A stretch of 33,352 nucleotides of DNA, from assembly GCF_013299165.1 (NCBI RefSeq), contig NZ_JAAFKD010000047.1, positions 1-33,352 on the forward strand, in the 5' to 3' direction. The notes under the pieces are model-generated. The model saw only the letters and a list, made by a program, of their open reading frames with translations. It was not told where the DNA came from and did not search any database. Positions 6,873 through 15,749 of this stretch are shown here, one piece after another (position 1 is the stretch's first letter; each line of letters starts with the position of its first letter). A program made the translations under genes and the position numbers. Origin of the DNA: Microcoleus sp. bin38.metabat.b11b12b14.051 (lineage in GTDB: Bacteria > Cyanobacteriota > Cyanobacteriia > Cyanobacteriales > Microcoleaceae).

Positions 6873-8825
6873 TTAGATTTTCAGCACGCCTTCGGGATTC
6901 ACTGTCAAGAGCGATCGCCTTTGCAAACCCTCCTGGTATAAAATAGCATTAGCTGCCAACAAACCGCTGCTCACCGCCCGTTCCATCAAACCGCAAGGAA
7001 ACGGCATTTTTACCCAATCTCCAGCAAACAAAAGATTCGGAACAGCGCAACAAGTCTCCGGCCTTTCCGCATAACTACCGGGCGGATAACCCGAGAAATT
7101 CTTTTGGTTTACCAGTTCCCGGTGCAGCAGAGTCGCGGCTTTTAATTCTGGTACAATTTCGTACAATTCTTGCTCGAAAGTAGCCAGCAAAACTTCCTGA
7201 TTGGGGAATTCTTTCTCTTTGTAACAATAAGCGTGCAGTTCCACTACGCTACCGCCAGTTTTTTGATGCCACTCGATGAACTGATCCTGAATTTTGTGGT
7301 AAAGCGTGATGCTATCAGTCAGTTTGTAGCCGGAAAGCGAACTAAAATTGCTGTGTTCCCAGGGAAAATCGCGATCGAACCAAAAACGTCCCACCGCAAA
7401 CGGGTCGGCTATTTTCAAGGCCTCGATGCGGCTCTGCACCTGCGGGTTTACCTCACCGCTGGCCAAACTAAACAAATGCTGCATCCCCGGAACATCGGCC
7501 GCAAACACATAATAATCAGCCTTCAATGTTTCCCCCACATTCTGCGGCTGCAACTTATTAACCGCGGTGGCTAACTGTACCTCATCAGCTTTTTTATCTA
7601 CCACTTGAAATCTCGGCAAGTCTCGCTGAGCAGGCCCGCTCACCACTCGCCCTTCGGCATCAAAAACTGCCCCGTGACAAGGACAATGAAATTGACCGTC
7701 ATTTTGTTTTTTAACTGTGCAGCCTTGGTGAGTGCAGCTCAGAGAAATTGCTTCTTTTCCTCCTGGTGCGGCGGCAAATACGCTGTCCCCAGCGCCGAAA
7801 TATTCCGTAGAGTTGCTGTCAGTTAACAGTGCGTTGCGCTTCACCCAAAAAGGCACTTTACTTTGCACGTCTCCCGACTGGTAGCTCAGAGAATCAATTT
7901 GGCCATTTTCCCAGTGAATATTACTAACCGCGACATCTGTCAATACTTTGCCACCTTTGCTTTCAATAGCTCTAGCAATCGGCTGCACCAAACTCGTGCC
8001 CATATCTTGCCGCGTGCCGTTGAATGCCAAACCTTCGGGATTTCCGAAAAAGTAAAAGTGGAAAAATTGCATTAATTCTCCTACGCTCAATTCGTCGGGA
8101 GCGTTGAGACTGGATTTGGCAAAAGGCAAAAAATACAAGTCGTAAAGTCCGCGCGGGAATTCACCTTTTACCCAATCGGCAACTGATATATTGTCGAGGC
8201 GAGCGAAACTTTTTTGAGTTTGAAAACCGCCGATTTCTCGAAAAACTTGCCAGTGAGCGGGTTTTGTGAGGTTGATTCCCCACTTGAGCCGGTTGGGAGA
8301 AGATATCCCCAAATCAACTATATTCCAAGGGAAAGCTGAATGGTTGGGACGGAAAACTTCTGGTTGGTATTTGCCATCTCGAAACACAACGGCGTAGGAT
8401 TCTAAAGATACAAAGTTATCGGTAATTTCTAGTTCTTTGACCACACTTTTGAGGTTGTAGTATTGCGGGAAAAAACCGTGAAAACCGTGTTCCATCATAA
8501 AGCTTTCGTTCCCGACTTGTATCGGCCAACTAGCAATTTTGCCACCGAGTTGGGGGGATTTGTCTAGCAGCGTCACGGCGAAGCCCCGCTGACTTAGTTC
8601 GTAAGCACAGGCGAGCCCGGCCAAGCCTGCGCCTACAACTGCAACGGTTTTGGGTTTATTGAGCATTCGCGGCAAGTCAAGAGTATCTTGCTCAAAAACG
8701 GCGGGTTCGGGTTTGGAAAATCGCGAGTAGCCCAGCATTCCGCCGGCGGCGCCGACTCCGAGGAATTTGAGGGCGGTGCGTCGAGAAACTGCTGGCGATA
8801 GCGGTTGATTGGTTGATTGACTCAT
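6873..8825 (-). CDS. Tat-exported CrtU/CruE-like flavoprotein with inserted Rieske domain
   Basis: A 650-aa FAD-dependent oxidoreductase of the carotenoid desaturase/amine oxidase superfamily. A twin-arginine signal is at 14-29 (SRRTALKFLGVGAAGG). The FAD dinucleotide site is VVGAGLAGLACA (63-74), followed by EHGFHGFF-QYYNL (112-124), which resembles beta-carotene desaturase/methylase CrtU and CruE proteins. A Rieske [2Fe-2S] domain is inserted in mid-protein with ligands Cys364, His366, Cys381, His384 and likely disulfide Cys369-Cys383, in the b6f-type pattern CTHQGC...CPCHG. The closing FAD motif AGDWV...MERAVSSG is at 601-621. ATG at 8825 is preferred over a GTG five codons earlier. It probably acts on a carotenoid or other isoprenoid outside the cytoplasm; the reaction is not known from sequence. 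Confidence 0.85.
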   Translation of the reverse strand: MSQSTNQPLSPAVSRRTALKFLGVGAAGGMLGYSRFSKPEPAVFEQDTLDLPRMLNKPKTVAVVGAGLAGLACAYELSQRGFAVTLLDKSPQLGGKIASWPIQVGNESFMMEHGFHGFFPQYYNLKSVVKELEITDNFVSLESYAVVFRDGKYQPEVFRPNHSAFPWNIVDLGISSPNRLKWGINLTKPAHWQVFREIGGFQTQKSFARLDNISVADWVKGEFPRGLYDLYFLPFAKSSLNAPDELSVGELMQFFHFYFFGNPEGLAFNGTRQDMGTSLVQPIARAIESKGGKVLTDVAVSNIHWENGQIDSLSYQSGDVQSKVPFWVKRNALLTDSNSTEYFGAGDSVFAAAPGGKEAISLSCTHQGCTVKKQNDGQFHCPCHGAVFDAEGRVVSGPAQRDLPRFQVVDKKADEVQLATAVNKLQPQNVGETLKADYYVFAADVPGMQHLFSLASGEVNPQVQSRIEALKIADPFAVGRFWFDRDFPWEHSNFSSLSGYKLTDSITLYHKIQDQFIEWHQKTGGSVVELHAYCYKEKEFPNQEVLLATFEQELYEIVPELKAATLLHRELVNQKNFSGYPPGSYAERPETCCAVPNLLFAGDWVKMPFPCGLMERAVSSGLLAANAILYQEGLQRRSLLTVNPEGVLKI

Positions 8826-9177
8826 AAAGGTGGTTCGCACAAATAGGTCATCCGATTTTCGATCTCAGATTTTAGATTTTAGGGGCAATTTGCGGATGCT
8901 TCCGGGGATTTGTACCTCTGAACATCTCACATCGCTTTTCAATCTAAAATTATTCCGTGATGGGTATATGCCATAAGCCATATATGATAAGACCTAAGAC
9001 ATGATAGCGGAAGAAATACTCAGACAGATTCTCGGGTGGCGGCGAGTCGATCGCGCGATCGCAAAATAATCTATCTCAGGTATGATGTCTTCAGGGCTCG
9101 TGTAAAGTAATGTTAAGCCTGCTTGCTCTGCACCCAACTCTAAAATCTATCGCCTAACATCCACAGACTTATTAGCA
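8826..9177. other. Divergent intergenic region between two Tat-protein genes
   Basis: 352 bp between two divergently transcribed genes for Tat-exported proteins, so it should hold both promoters. Visible items are an AT-rich tract at 8862-8885 (agattttagattttagg), related to tracts near 11010 and 31020; a symmetrical stretch around 8960-8990 (gccataagccatatatg); and HIP1-like cgatcgcgcgatcgc near 9049-9064. No convincing -35/-10 pair or gene was found. Confidence 0.5.
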
Positions 9178-10857
9178 GTGACAGTTAAATTTTTATCGAA
9201 ATTGCGTCGCCGAGAATTTCTGAAAGCTTTCTCAATAGGCTTGGCCGCTCCTGTTTTCTATAACAGTGCAGCACATTCTCAAGACTATTCAAATCACGAA
9301 AAAAGTGCGATTGCTACCAATCCCACAGCCCGAGAAAACCAAAAACCCGGTACCGCAGATTGGGAGTTACAAAATCCTGCTACCAAGCGAGAAATCGAAG
9401 GTTATGCCTCTCTCACTAGCGTCAATCTCGGTGGCGAAATTAAATTATTTGTCAATACTAAAGAACCAAATTATACTATAGAAATATTCCGCACCGGATG
9501 GTATGACGGACTGGGCGGCCGCCGGATGAATGACCCAATTGTCCGCAAGGGAATCAAACAACATCCGCCGAGAGAAGATGAAGCATCCGGACTAATAGAA
9601 TGCGATTGGAAAGACCCGTATATTTTACAAATTCCCGATCGCCCTTCGGACTGGACGAGCGGCATTTATTTAGCTAAACTCACGGCCGGCCGCACGTCCA
9701 AGCAAAGTTATATCATCTTTGCAGTCCGGGATGACGATCGCAAATCCGACATTTTATTTCAATCCAGCGTTACCACTTTTCAAGCCTACAACAATTGGGG
9801 CTACAAATCGCTGTACCGCTGGAACAGTCACGCCAAACAAGCTTACAAAGTTTCGTTTAATCGGCCCTACGCCATGAGTCCCAACCGCAAAGCAGCTTAC
9901 GGCGTAGGGGCGGGAGAATTTCTGACTAATTTTCAGCCAAAAAGGAGAACTTCTAGCGCTGGCTGGGAATACAACATGGTCAGGTGGCTGGAAAAAGAAG
10001 GCTATGATGTTAGCTATGCCACCAACATTGACACCCATTTTAACTCTCGGTTGCTGTTGTCTCACAAAGCATTTCTGTCTGTAGGCCATGACGAATATTG
10101 GTCGCGAGATATGCGAGAAAATATAGAAGCAGCGAGAGATGAAGGCGTCAGCCTCGGGTTTTTTGGTTCCAACATTTGCTACTGGCAGATCCGCCTCGAA
10201 CCCAGCCGGATTACAGGAGAAGTCAACCGAACAGTCGTAGCTTATAAAGAAATGGCCGATTTAGATCCCTTGGGCGGATTTAAAGCAGAAGTAGGCGCTG
10301 TTAGTTCGTCGGTAGAAATAGCGGCGGCCGGTCAATTAAACTACGGGATTGGCAAACCAGAGCGCGATCGCATAGCAACTTACAATCAACCCCCAGCACT
10401 ATATTCCTTAGTCACAACTCGCTGGCGAGACCGCTCCGTGGGCAGCCCCGAAGATGCTTTAATCGGTGTGATGTACGAAACATTTCAAGTTAATTCTGAT
10501 ATTGTCATTGATAAAAGCGCTCCGGATTGGCTACTAGACAAAACAGATTTAAAACATGGTGACAAGTTACCCGGGCTGTTGGGTTATGAAGTCGATCGCA
10601 TATTTGGCAATGCCCCGAAAAACATAGTTCGCATCGCCCATTCTCCGTACCCTTACGGCGGCGGCACTCGCTATGCTGACATGACCGTTTATACAGCAAC
10701 CTCGGGGGCGAAAGTATTCGCGACAGGTTCGATGCAGTGGGCGTGGGGATTGGATAATTATAATGCGCCGGAGTTGCGATCGCCCGTTTTAAATGCGCCA
10801 GCTCAACAGATAACGCGAAACGTTTTAGCAAAGCTGTTAAGTGCAGCTAAATCTTGA
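9178..10857 (+). CDS. Tat-exported N,N-dimethylformamidase beta-subunit-like protein
   Basis: A 559-aa protein with an N-terminal twin-arginine signal (KLRRREFLKAFSIGLAAPVF, residues 8-27) and cleavage near HSQ. The body matches the domain of the large subunit of N,N-dimethylformamidase: EIFRTGWYDGLGGRRM, FQAYNNWGYKSLYRWNS, GWEYNMVRWLEKEGYDV, FLSVGHDEYWS, GFFGSNICYWQIR and a C-terminal ATGSMQWAWGLDNY. In the characterised enzyme this subunit carries a mononuclear iron site; here no small alpha subunit is seen next to it, so true amidase activity is doubtful. Start is GTG at 9178, forced by the need to keep the Tat signal; no good ribosome site precedes it. It diverges from the Rieske flavoprotein, also a Tat substrate. 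Confidence 0.82.
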   Translation: MTVKFLSKLRRREFLKAFSIGLAAPVFYNSAAHSQDYSNHEKSAIATNPTARENQKPGTADWELQNPATKREIEGYASLTSVNLGGEIKLFVNTKEPNYTIEIFRTGWYDGLGGRRMNDPIVRKGIKQHPPREDEASGLIECDWKDPYILQIPDRPSDWTSGIYLAKLTAGRTSKQSYIIFAVRDDDRKSDILFQSSVTTFQAYNNWGYKSLYRWNSHAKQAYKVSFNRPYAMSPNRKAAYGVGAGEFLTNFQPKRRTSSAGWEYNMVRWLEKEGYDVSYATNIDTHFNSRLLLSHKAFLSVGHDEYWSRDMRENIEAARDEGVSLGFFGSNICYWQIRLEPSRITGEVNRTVVAYKEMADLDPLGGFKAEVGAVSSSVEIAAAGQLNYGIGKPERDRIATYNQPPALYSLVTTRWRDRSVGSPEDALIGVMYETFQVNSDIVIDKSAPDWLLDKTDLKHGDKLPGLLGYEVDRIFGNAPKNIVRIAHSPYPYGGGTRYADMTVYTATSGAKVFATGSMQWAWGLDNYNAPELRSPVLNAPAQQITRNVLAKLLSAAKS

Positions 10858-10972
10858 ATTTAATACTCACTCAATCAACAAACTGTAGTCCCCCTTGCAA
10901 CTTCTCTTCTTGCGAGGGGACGGGGCTGCATTCCGAAAACTAAAACTATTATTCAGATGCAAACGTCAAATA

Positions 10973-11359
10973 TAGCCGAGTCTCACTCATGTGAGGTACA
11001 GGTTCTGATTTTAGATTTTAGATTTTAGATTTTAGATTGGGGGATTGAGGGATTGAGGGATTAATTGGTCTGGTGCGTCATCTTTCTGAGAACTGCTATA
11101 TCTATCAACAAAAAGTTGTAGGGCGCGCTGGGCGCACCTTACTAAAATATATAAGCTGTCCTACATTTAAATTGTCTGTCAAAAATCGCTTAAACACTCT
11201 TGTGGGATGGCTTTGAGCAGCGTCCCGAATATAAAATTTAAATGCGCTACAGCTTAACAGTTATGAAAAAAGTCAGGTATGCTCTCAAGCTATTACCAAT
11301 TACCTTTTTCCCAATTACCAATTTCTGAAGTGTATCTCCAGAAACCTGAGACTCGGCTA
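10973..11359. mobile_element. 387-bp segment bounded by 13-bp inverted repeats, with a nested element
   Basis: Perfect inverted repeats tagccgagtctca (10973-10985) and tgagactcggcta (11347-11359) bound a non-coding segment. Inside are tandem agattttagattttagatttt, then ggggattgagggattgaggg (from about 11038), a gggcgcgctgggcgcacctta stem near 11119-11140, and the smaller inverted-repeat element at 11153-11255. A degenerate relative of the left part (agccgagt, gtgaggtac, agattgggggattgaggga) is at 30972-31053. This looks like a non-autonomous mobile element that has been invaded by another, but mobility is inferred. Confidence 0.55.
11153..11255. repeat. 103-bp inverted-repeat element, copy 1
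   Basis: Ends are imperfect 21-bp inverted repeats: aagctgtcctacatttaaatt at the left (11153-11173) and its reverse complement with three mismatches at 11235-11255. The centre has cttgtgggatgg. A second copy with the same ends and centre is at 22423-22524. Two unlinked copies of matched length with conserved ends suggest a MITE-like dispersed element. Confidence 0.75.
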
Positions 11360-11385
11360 GATAACGATTTAAACAATCAATAGAC

Positions 11386-11501
11386 CTCTTGCAAAAATAA
11401 CTAGGACGGGCTCTGGGGCCCGTTCCACAAGAAACATTTTTTGTTTTGGAACGGGTTCTGGGACCCGTTCCAAATCTTGATTAAAATGACTTTTGCAAGA
11501 G
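11386..11501. repeat. 116-bp MITE-like element with ctcttgcaaaa ends
   Basis: Terminal inverted repeats ctcttgcaaaa (11386-11396) and ttttgcaagag (11491-11501) are perfect. Inside are two diverged copies of a palindrome, gggctctggggccc and ggaacgggttctgggacccg, forming further hairpins. No coding capacity. It ends 25 bp before the MarR stop codon and could also end that transcript. Mobility is inferred from its form. Confidence 0.65.
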
Positions 11502-11526
11502 TTATAATAAGTGCCGTAGAGGTGTT

Positions 11527-11997
11527 TTACTTATCCTTTGACTTACCGTCAAACACCTCTCTGAGTAGCGCCAATCCCGCCCAAACGATCGCCATCTCTT
11601 CCTGAGATAAATCCTGGAACATTGGTGAAATATTGATCGACGTGATATCTCGAATTTCTTCCAGCCTCGCGTGACCAGTTTCTGTCAGCGTCAGCACCAC
11701 CGCTCGCCGTTCCTGAGGATGTTCTTGTCTGTCAACAAATTTTTCCTGAACCAAGCGCTCGCAAATGGCCGAAGCAGTCGGTCGAGTCACCCCCAAATAA
11801 TCTGCTAACTTGGATAAAGAAGAACCTGGATAGCGGTAAATAAACATCAGACTGCGAAACTGAGATATCGATAAAAAAGATTCTCCTTGATTTCGCATTT
11901 GCGCTCGAATCGATCCCACAATCAGCGGAATGATTTCCACTACTTCAGCAGCACAGCGCTCGGGGGTTATTCCTGTAGAGGATTGTTCCAAATTCAT
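11527..11997 (-). CDS. MarR-family transcriptional regulator
   Basis: A 156-aa winged-helix regulator. The recognition region reads SLSKLADYLGVTRPTASAICERLVQ (about 78-102), followed by the wing FVDRQEHPQERRAVVLTLTETG, the hallmark of MarR proteins. Terminal helices for dimerisation flank it. Members usually repress a neighbouring operon and release DNA on binding a small aromatic or oxidant, but no adjacent target gene is obvious: upstream lies more than 1 kb of non-coding DNA, and downstream are repeats. ATG at 11997 has AGGGAA six bases upstream, a good ribosome site. The ligand is unknown. Confidence 0.93.
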   Translation of the reverse strand: MNLEQSSTGITPERCAAEVVEIIPLIVGSIRAQMRNQGESFLSISQFRSLMFIYRYPGSSLSKLADYLGVTRPTASAICERLVQEKFVDRQEHPQERRAVVLTLTETGHARLEEIRDITSINISPMFQDLSQEEMAIVWAGLALLREVFDGKSKDK

Positions 11998-13270
11998 GTT
12001 GGTTCCCTGTTAGACAACTCCACCATCGCTGTATTCAGCAAGGTGGCGTGAGCCAAAGGGATGCTCGGTTGGTGCAGCATACAAATCAAATTTCATGTTT
12101 GACTAAAAAAATTTTGCCTTCACAGAGGCTTTGTTGGAAGCGATCGCACGTGCGGGCGAGAATGCGATCGCTCGGTTATTTAGGTTTTCAATTGAGGCTT
12201 TCCCAGGGAATCTACGTAAGTACAGATGGCGGAGGCATTTAATTATGGACGATAGAGCGCGAATTTTCTTAATAAACAGTACAGGTATTCGCTCTCTACC
12301 GCAATTGCAGCAATACTAATTGTTAGGGAGCCTAATAATTTTAATTGTATTTATTTCTGTAAAAATGTCAAGTTTGAGGATGAATGTGGGTGAATTTGCT
12401 GATTTAATCGATTCAGCATTGCTGACTTGAGTTTTCTTCAATTAACTGCCACTCGTGGCTATTTTCGTTGGTTTAGCTTGGCCGGTTGCTTTCGATTTGC
12501 GATCAATATCTTGATGAGTTGTCGATCGCTGCGATCGGCCGCATCGTGTTCAGGGCTCTTTATTCAGTAATTATACATATGAAAAATATATTGTTGGTGA
12601 TATCTATCACAAGTGCTATACAAATAAAGAAAAGTGCGACATTAAACTTTATCAGTGCCGAGGGCTGGCGGGCGAGAACCCAGTGACACAATTGACACAC
12701 ATGAGCGTGAAAAAGTTGAAAATTTAATTTTATGAGCAGCGTTAACAGCATTTCTGTGCTGCTTCCAAGTACCTGTCTGGGCCAAAATTGCCGCCATTTA
12801 ACTCAACGACGTATAGCAGTGGAAAGTGGACAGTTGACAGCTCGCCCGCTCAGCTTCGCCGAAGGGTTGACAGCTTGCCGTGAGCTTCGCCGAAGGGTTG
12901 CATAACCCGAATCAAATCATTTATGCAGTACGGGTATTGGCTCTATTCATGAAGTTATTTATGTCCTCACCGATGTGGCGGTTGCTATAACTGAAATATT
13001 CCGCCGCCAACTTCTCGCCGCCCAAAACCTCCAGCCAGCCGTACTCTACCCTTAAGCTGGCAATAATTTGCTGTGTTAGCGCTAATTGAGCATTATTGTG
13101 CCAAGTTAATTGACAATTAAATATTTTAGATAAAAAAAGCAATTATTAAAAATTTGCCCAACACTAAAATCAGCACCTCTGGGTTGATAATTTTAAACGA
13201 TATCTATTTTAGACTAGGCTATATATCGATACGGGGTGAGGATTTATCCTTTGTCTACCAACGCTTTTTA
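11998..13270. other. 1.27-kb region without a convincing gene
   Basis: Short frames here (up to 73 codons) lack recognisable motifs, ribosome sites or codon bias. Contents: a stretch with two gcgatcgc-type octamers (12139-12172); AT-rich DNA around 12590-12640; two copies of agcttcgccgaagggttg (about 12852-12869 and 12882-12899) within ttgacagct-type sequence; and 12898-12996, which is an inverted dispersed copy of 22565-22660. An unannotated small RNA or decayed gene cannot be excluded. Confidence 0.6.
12898..12996 (-). repeat. Dispersed repeat, inverted copy of 22565-22660
   Basis: The segment contains ggctctattcatgaagttat followed by ttatgtcct and ends in ggttgctata. The reverse complement of 22565-22660 matches it closely, including gttgcataac at one end and tatgcagta/gatgcagta. 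In both places tandem ttgaca/tcaac-rich short repeats adjoin the gttgcataac end, so the unit is probably larger and composite. Confidence 0.8.
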
Positions 13271-15724
13271 TCAGCCCTCAAAGCGAGATCGATCGTACGC
13301 AAACAACATACCACCCGTAGAAACCACAGCGAAAATTGAAGGAAGTAAAGGCATCCAGCCTCCGAAAGCCAGAATCACGATCGCACCTTGATACAGCAAA
13401 AAAATCATAGCACCAAGAGCGATCGCCAACACCGAGAGCGATCGCCCGCGCCCCACCAACAACCCGCCAGTAACAGCCACCAACCACACAAAAATAGCAT
13501 CTCCCCACTGTATCCCTTGCGATTGAGGCAAAACCCACAACAGCGGCCTTTTATCAATCGCAGCGCTGAGAATTTGACTCACCATATGAGCATGAATCCA
13601 CACCCGCGGCATTTTACCGAAAAGAGTATCCGACTCATCGCTAGAAGCTTGGGAAGTGTGGCCGATCAACACAATTTTACCTTTGACTAAATCAGAGCTT
13701 ATTTGGCCAGATAAAACTTCTTGAAGCGTCACTTTCAAAGCTGGTTTGCGATTAGCGCGGTAGTTGAGCAAGACTTGACTGACTGGCGAATTTAAATTTT
13801 GATAACCTGCTGTACGAGCCGCCAATTTTGGGAAAGTAACGCCACCAATTCGCAACTCTTGATTCTGAGTTGTCTCTGGTGCAATCCCTCGACTCTCCAA
13901 AAACCGCAAAGCTAACAGCAAGCTGAAGCTGTTGGGAGCCTGACAATTTTCAGTTAAATTAGGAAAATTCCAGTTATAAGACAGAGGTTGACGGCGAATG
14001 CTGCTACCTTTTTCGTGGCGCGCTTCATCGTTTGGTAAATTGCTAAAACTCAGTTGATTTATCAATTTACCTTGAGACAATTCCGGTGGTGCATCGTATA
14101 TTTTGGTATCGCCGTAGCTGCATATAGTAATATTATTCGGATTGTTCTGAAACATAGAAATTAATTTTTGCCTTCCCGACTCTCGGCTCGCCGAGCGGTG
14201 CATATTCAAACCAATTACTAAAGGTTGAAACTGCTGCAATTTTTCCATTGCCCCTGCTAAAGTAGCATCGTTTTGAGGATAGCCGTACTTCTCAACATCC
14301 TTGTCTGTCACTTCCACAACCAACAACCGCTTGTCAATCGGTTCAGCTTGCCGCTGGCTCAGGAGTCGATCGAGCATTGACAGTTCCCACGGCTGCATCA
14401 CCCCCAGAGAGCGCGTTTGCATCACAGCAAAGGTACAGCCCAAACTCGCCAAAACCAACGGCTTCAAGCGCGAAAAACCCTTAACCTGCGGTTTTTTCGG
14501 AGCAGGCACCGCAGGCACATCCGGCGCAGCCACAGGCGCATCCGGCAGCAAAAAATCGTTCCAAACCGCCGGCACCGCTGTCGGATGCTGCCAAATTACA
14601 GGCAACCAACTAGCACAGGGAAAATTCTTTTCCTTACTCTCCAACCTGCGCCGCGCTTCCCCCGCTGCTGCATACAGAGATTTGCCATTTACAAACTCTT
14701 TCAGAAAACACTTTAAAAATTCCTGAGCTACCACATCCGGCACAAACTCCCGCATTAAAATCATTTGCGGAATCATCTGAAAATCATGTAAATTTCTGGC
14801 CAAGCCCAACCCATCGCAGCAATTAAAAATTGCCAGTTGCAAACCCTTATCCACAGCTTTTCTCAAGCCGCACCACAACTCATTAATTGTTAAAAAATCA
14901 CTTTTGTTAATATAAATTTTTCCAATATCATCTTGAGTGTCCCCGTGGCCTGCAAAAAATATTATATCCCAACATTGATCCCAAAGTTCCTCGTTAATTT
15001 CGTCCGGTTGCGGTTCAACTAAAAACTTCACCTCAGCATCGCGAGACAAATTCTCTAAAATTTTCCGATCCTTCGTGACATCAATCCCAGCGCTGTTTCC
15101 CAGAATCGCTAAAATCCTCACCTTAGACTTGCGGACTGGTTTTTGCGGACTTTCCCTAGTTATATAGTTGAATTTACTCAGCGAATGTTCTGCCTTCGGA
15201 AATCTTTTAAACAAATCCCACAGATTCCAAGGCAGCTTGTGCAAGTGCTTGTCATCGGTACAAATCAGCACCCTCGCTTCTTCATCAGGATTTAAATTAT
15301 CGCCAATCAGCCTCTCCACTTCCGCAAACTCAGGAGCATCCAGCCAATTATTCAGCATCTTCGCGAGTTGTTTGCCGGAGTCTTTGCAATCTTGCACAGG
15401 ATTTCTGTTGCTAATCCGGCCAGGTTTAATCCGAAAATACCATCCTTTAATATCAGATTTGACAGCAGTTTTGGGTGCAGTTTCGTGCAAAAACGGGTAA
15501 ATTAAATTAACTAATTTTTGCGGGCGGTGGCGGGAATCCGCGCCCAAAATGCGATATTCTCGCCAATGTTCTTCCTCAAAAGCCGCTATTTGGGGGTTGG
15601 GAGGCAATTTTTGGCTGGCGGTACAATCAATCAACGGAAATTGATTGTTTTTCCAAATTTGGACTGTACAGCGAAAACCTTCTTCGCAATTTCCGTCTAA
15701 CTTGAGTAAAATTAACTTATCCAT
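13271..15724 (-). CDS. CHAT-CHASE2 membrane protein
   Basis: An 817-aa protein. Residues about 195-375 form a CHAT (caspase-like) domain with the candidate catalytic pair His260 in FFAGHGD and Cys302/Cys303 in IFNCCDG. A Pro/Ala-rich linker (about 390-412) leads to a membrane segment (421-440) and a CHASE2-type extracytoplasmic sensor domain (about 440-735, with MLDRLLS, VVEVTDKDVEKYGYPQND, GKIVLIGHTS). Three transmembrane helices close the protein, and no kinase or cyclase follows, unlike classic CHASE2 receptors. The cytoplasmic protease-like domain may therefore be the output. The start is MDKLILLK at 15724; a GTG-type extension upstream is less likely. It is third in a minus-strand operon, 25 bp after DUF1822. 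Alternatively the CHAT domain may be a non-proteolytic scaffold. Confidence 0.9.
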   Translation of the reverse strand: MDKLILLKLDGNCEEGFRCTVQIWKNNQFPLIDCTASQKLPPNPQIAAFEEEHWREYRILGADSRHRPQKLVNLIYPFLHETAPKTAVKSDIKGWYFRIKPGRISNRNPVQDCKDSGKQLAKMLNNWLDAPEFAEVERLIGDNLNPDEEARVLICTDDKHLHKLPWNLWDLFKRFPKAEHSLSKFNYITRESPQKPVRKSKVRILAILGNSAGIDVTKDRKILENLSRDAEVKFLVEPQPDEINEELWDQCWDIIFFAGHGDTQDDIGKIYINKSDFLTINELWCGLRKAVDKGLQLAIFNCCDGLGLARNLHDFQMIPQMILMREFVPDVVAQEFLKCFLKEFVNGKSLYAAAGEARRRLESKEKNFPCASWLPVIWQHPTAVPAVWNDFLLPDAPVAAPDVPAVPAPKKPQVKGFSRLKPLVLASLGCTFAVMQTRSLGVMQPWELSMLDRLLSQRQAEPIDKRLLVVEVTDKDVEKYGYPQNDATLAGAMEKLQQFQPLVIGLNMHRSASRESGRQKLISMFQNNPNNITICSYGDTKIYDAPPELSQGKLINQLSFSNLPNDEARHEKGSSIRRQPLSYNWNFPNLTENCQAPNSFSLLLALRFLESRGIAPETTQNQELRIGGVTFPKLAARTAGYQNLNSPVSQVLLNYRANRKPALKVTLQEVLSGQISSDLVKGKIVLIGHTSQASSDESDTLFGKMPRVWIHAHMVSQILSAAIDKRPLLWVLPQSQGIQWGDAIFVWLVAVTGGLLVGRGRSLSVLAIALGAMIFLLYQGAIVILAFGGWMPLLPSIFAVVSTGGMLFAYDRSRFEG

Positions 15725-15749
15725 AATGCAAACCCCCCATTCATTACGA

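Noticed and set aside
12921..13142. 73-codon minus-strand frame
   Set aside because: Its C-terminal third is the dispersed repeat at 12898-12996, and the rest has no family resemblance.
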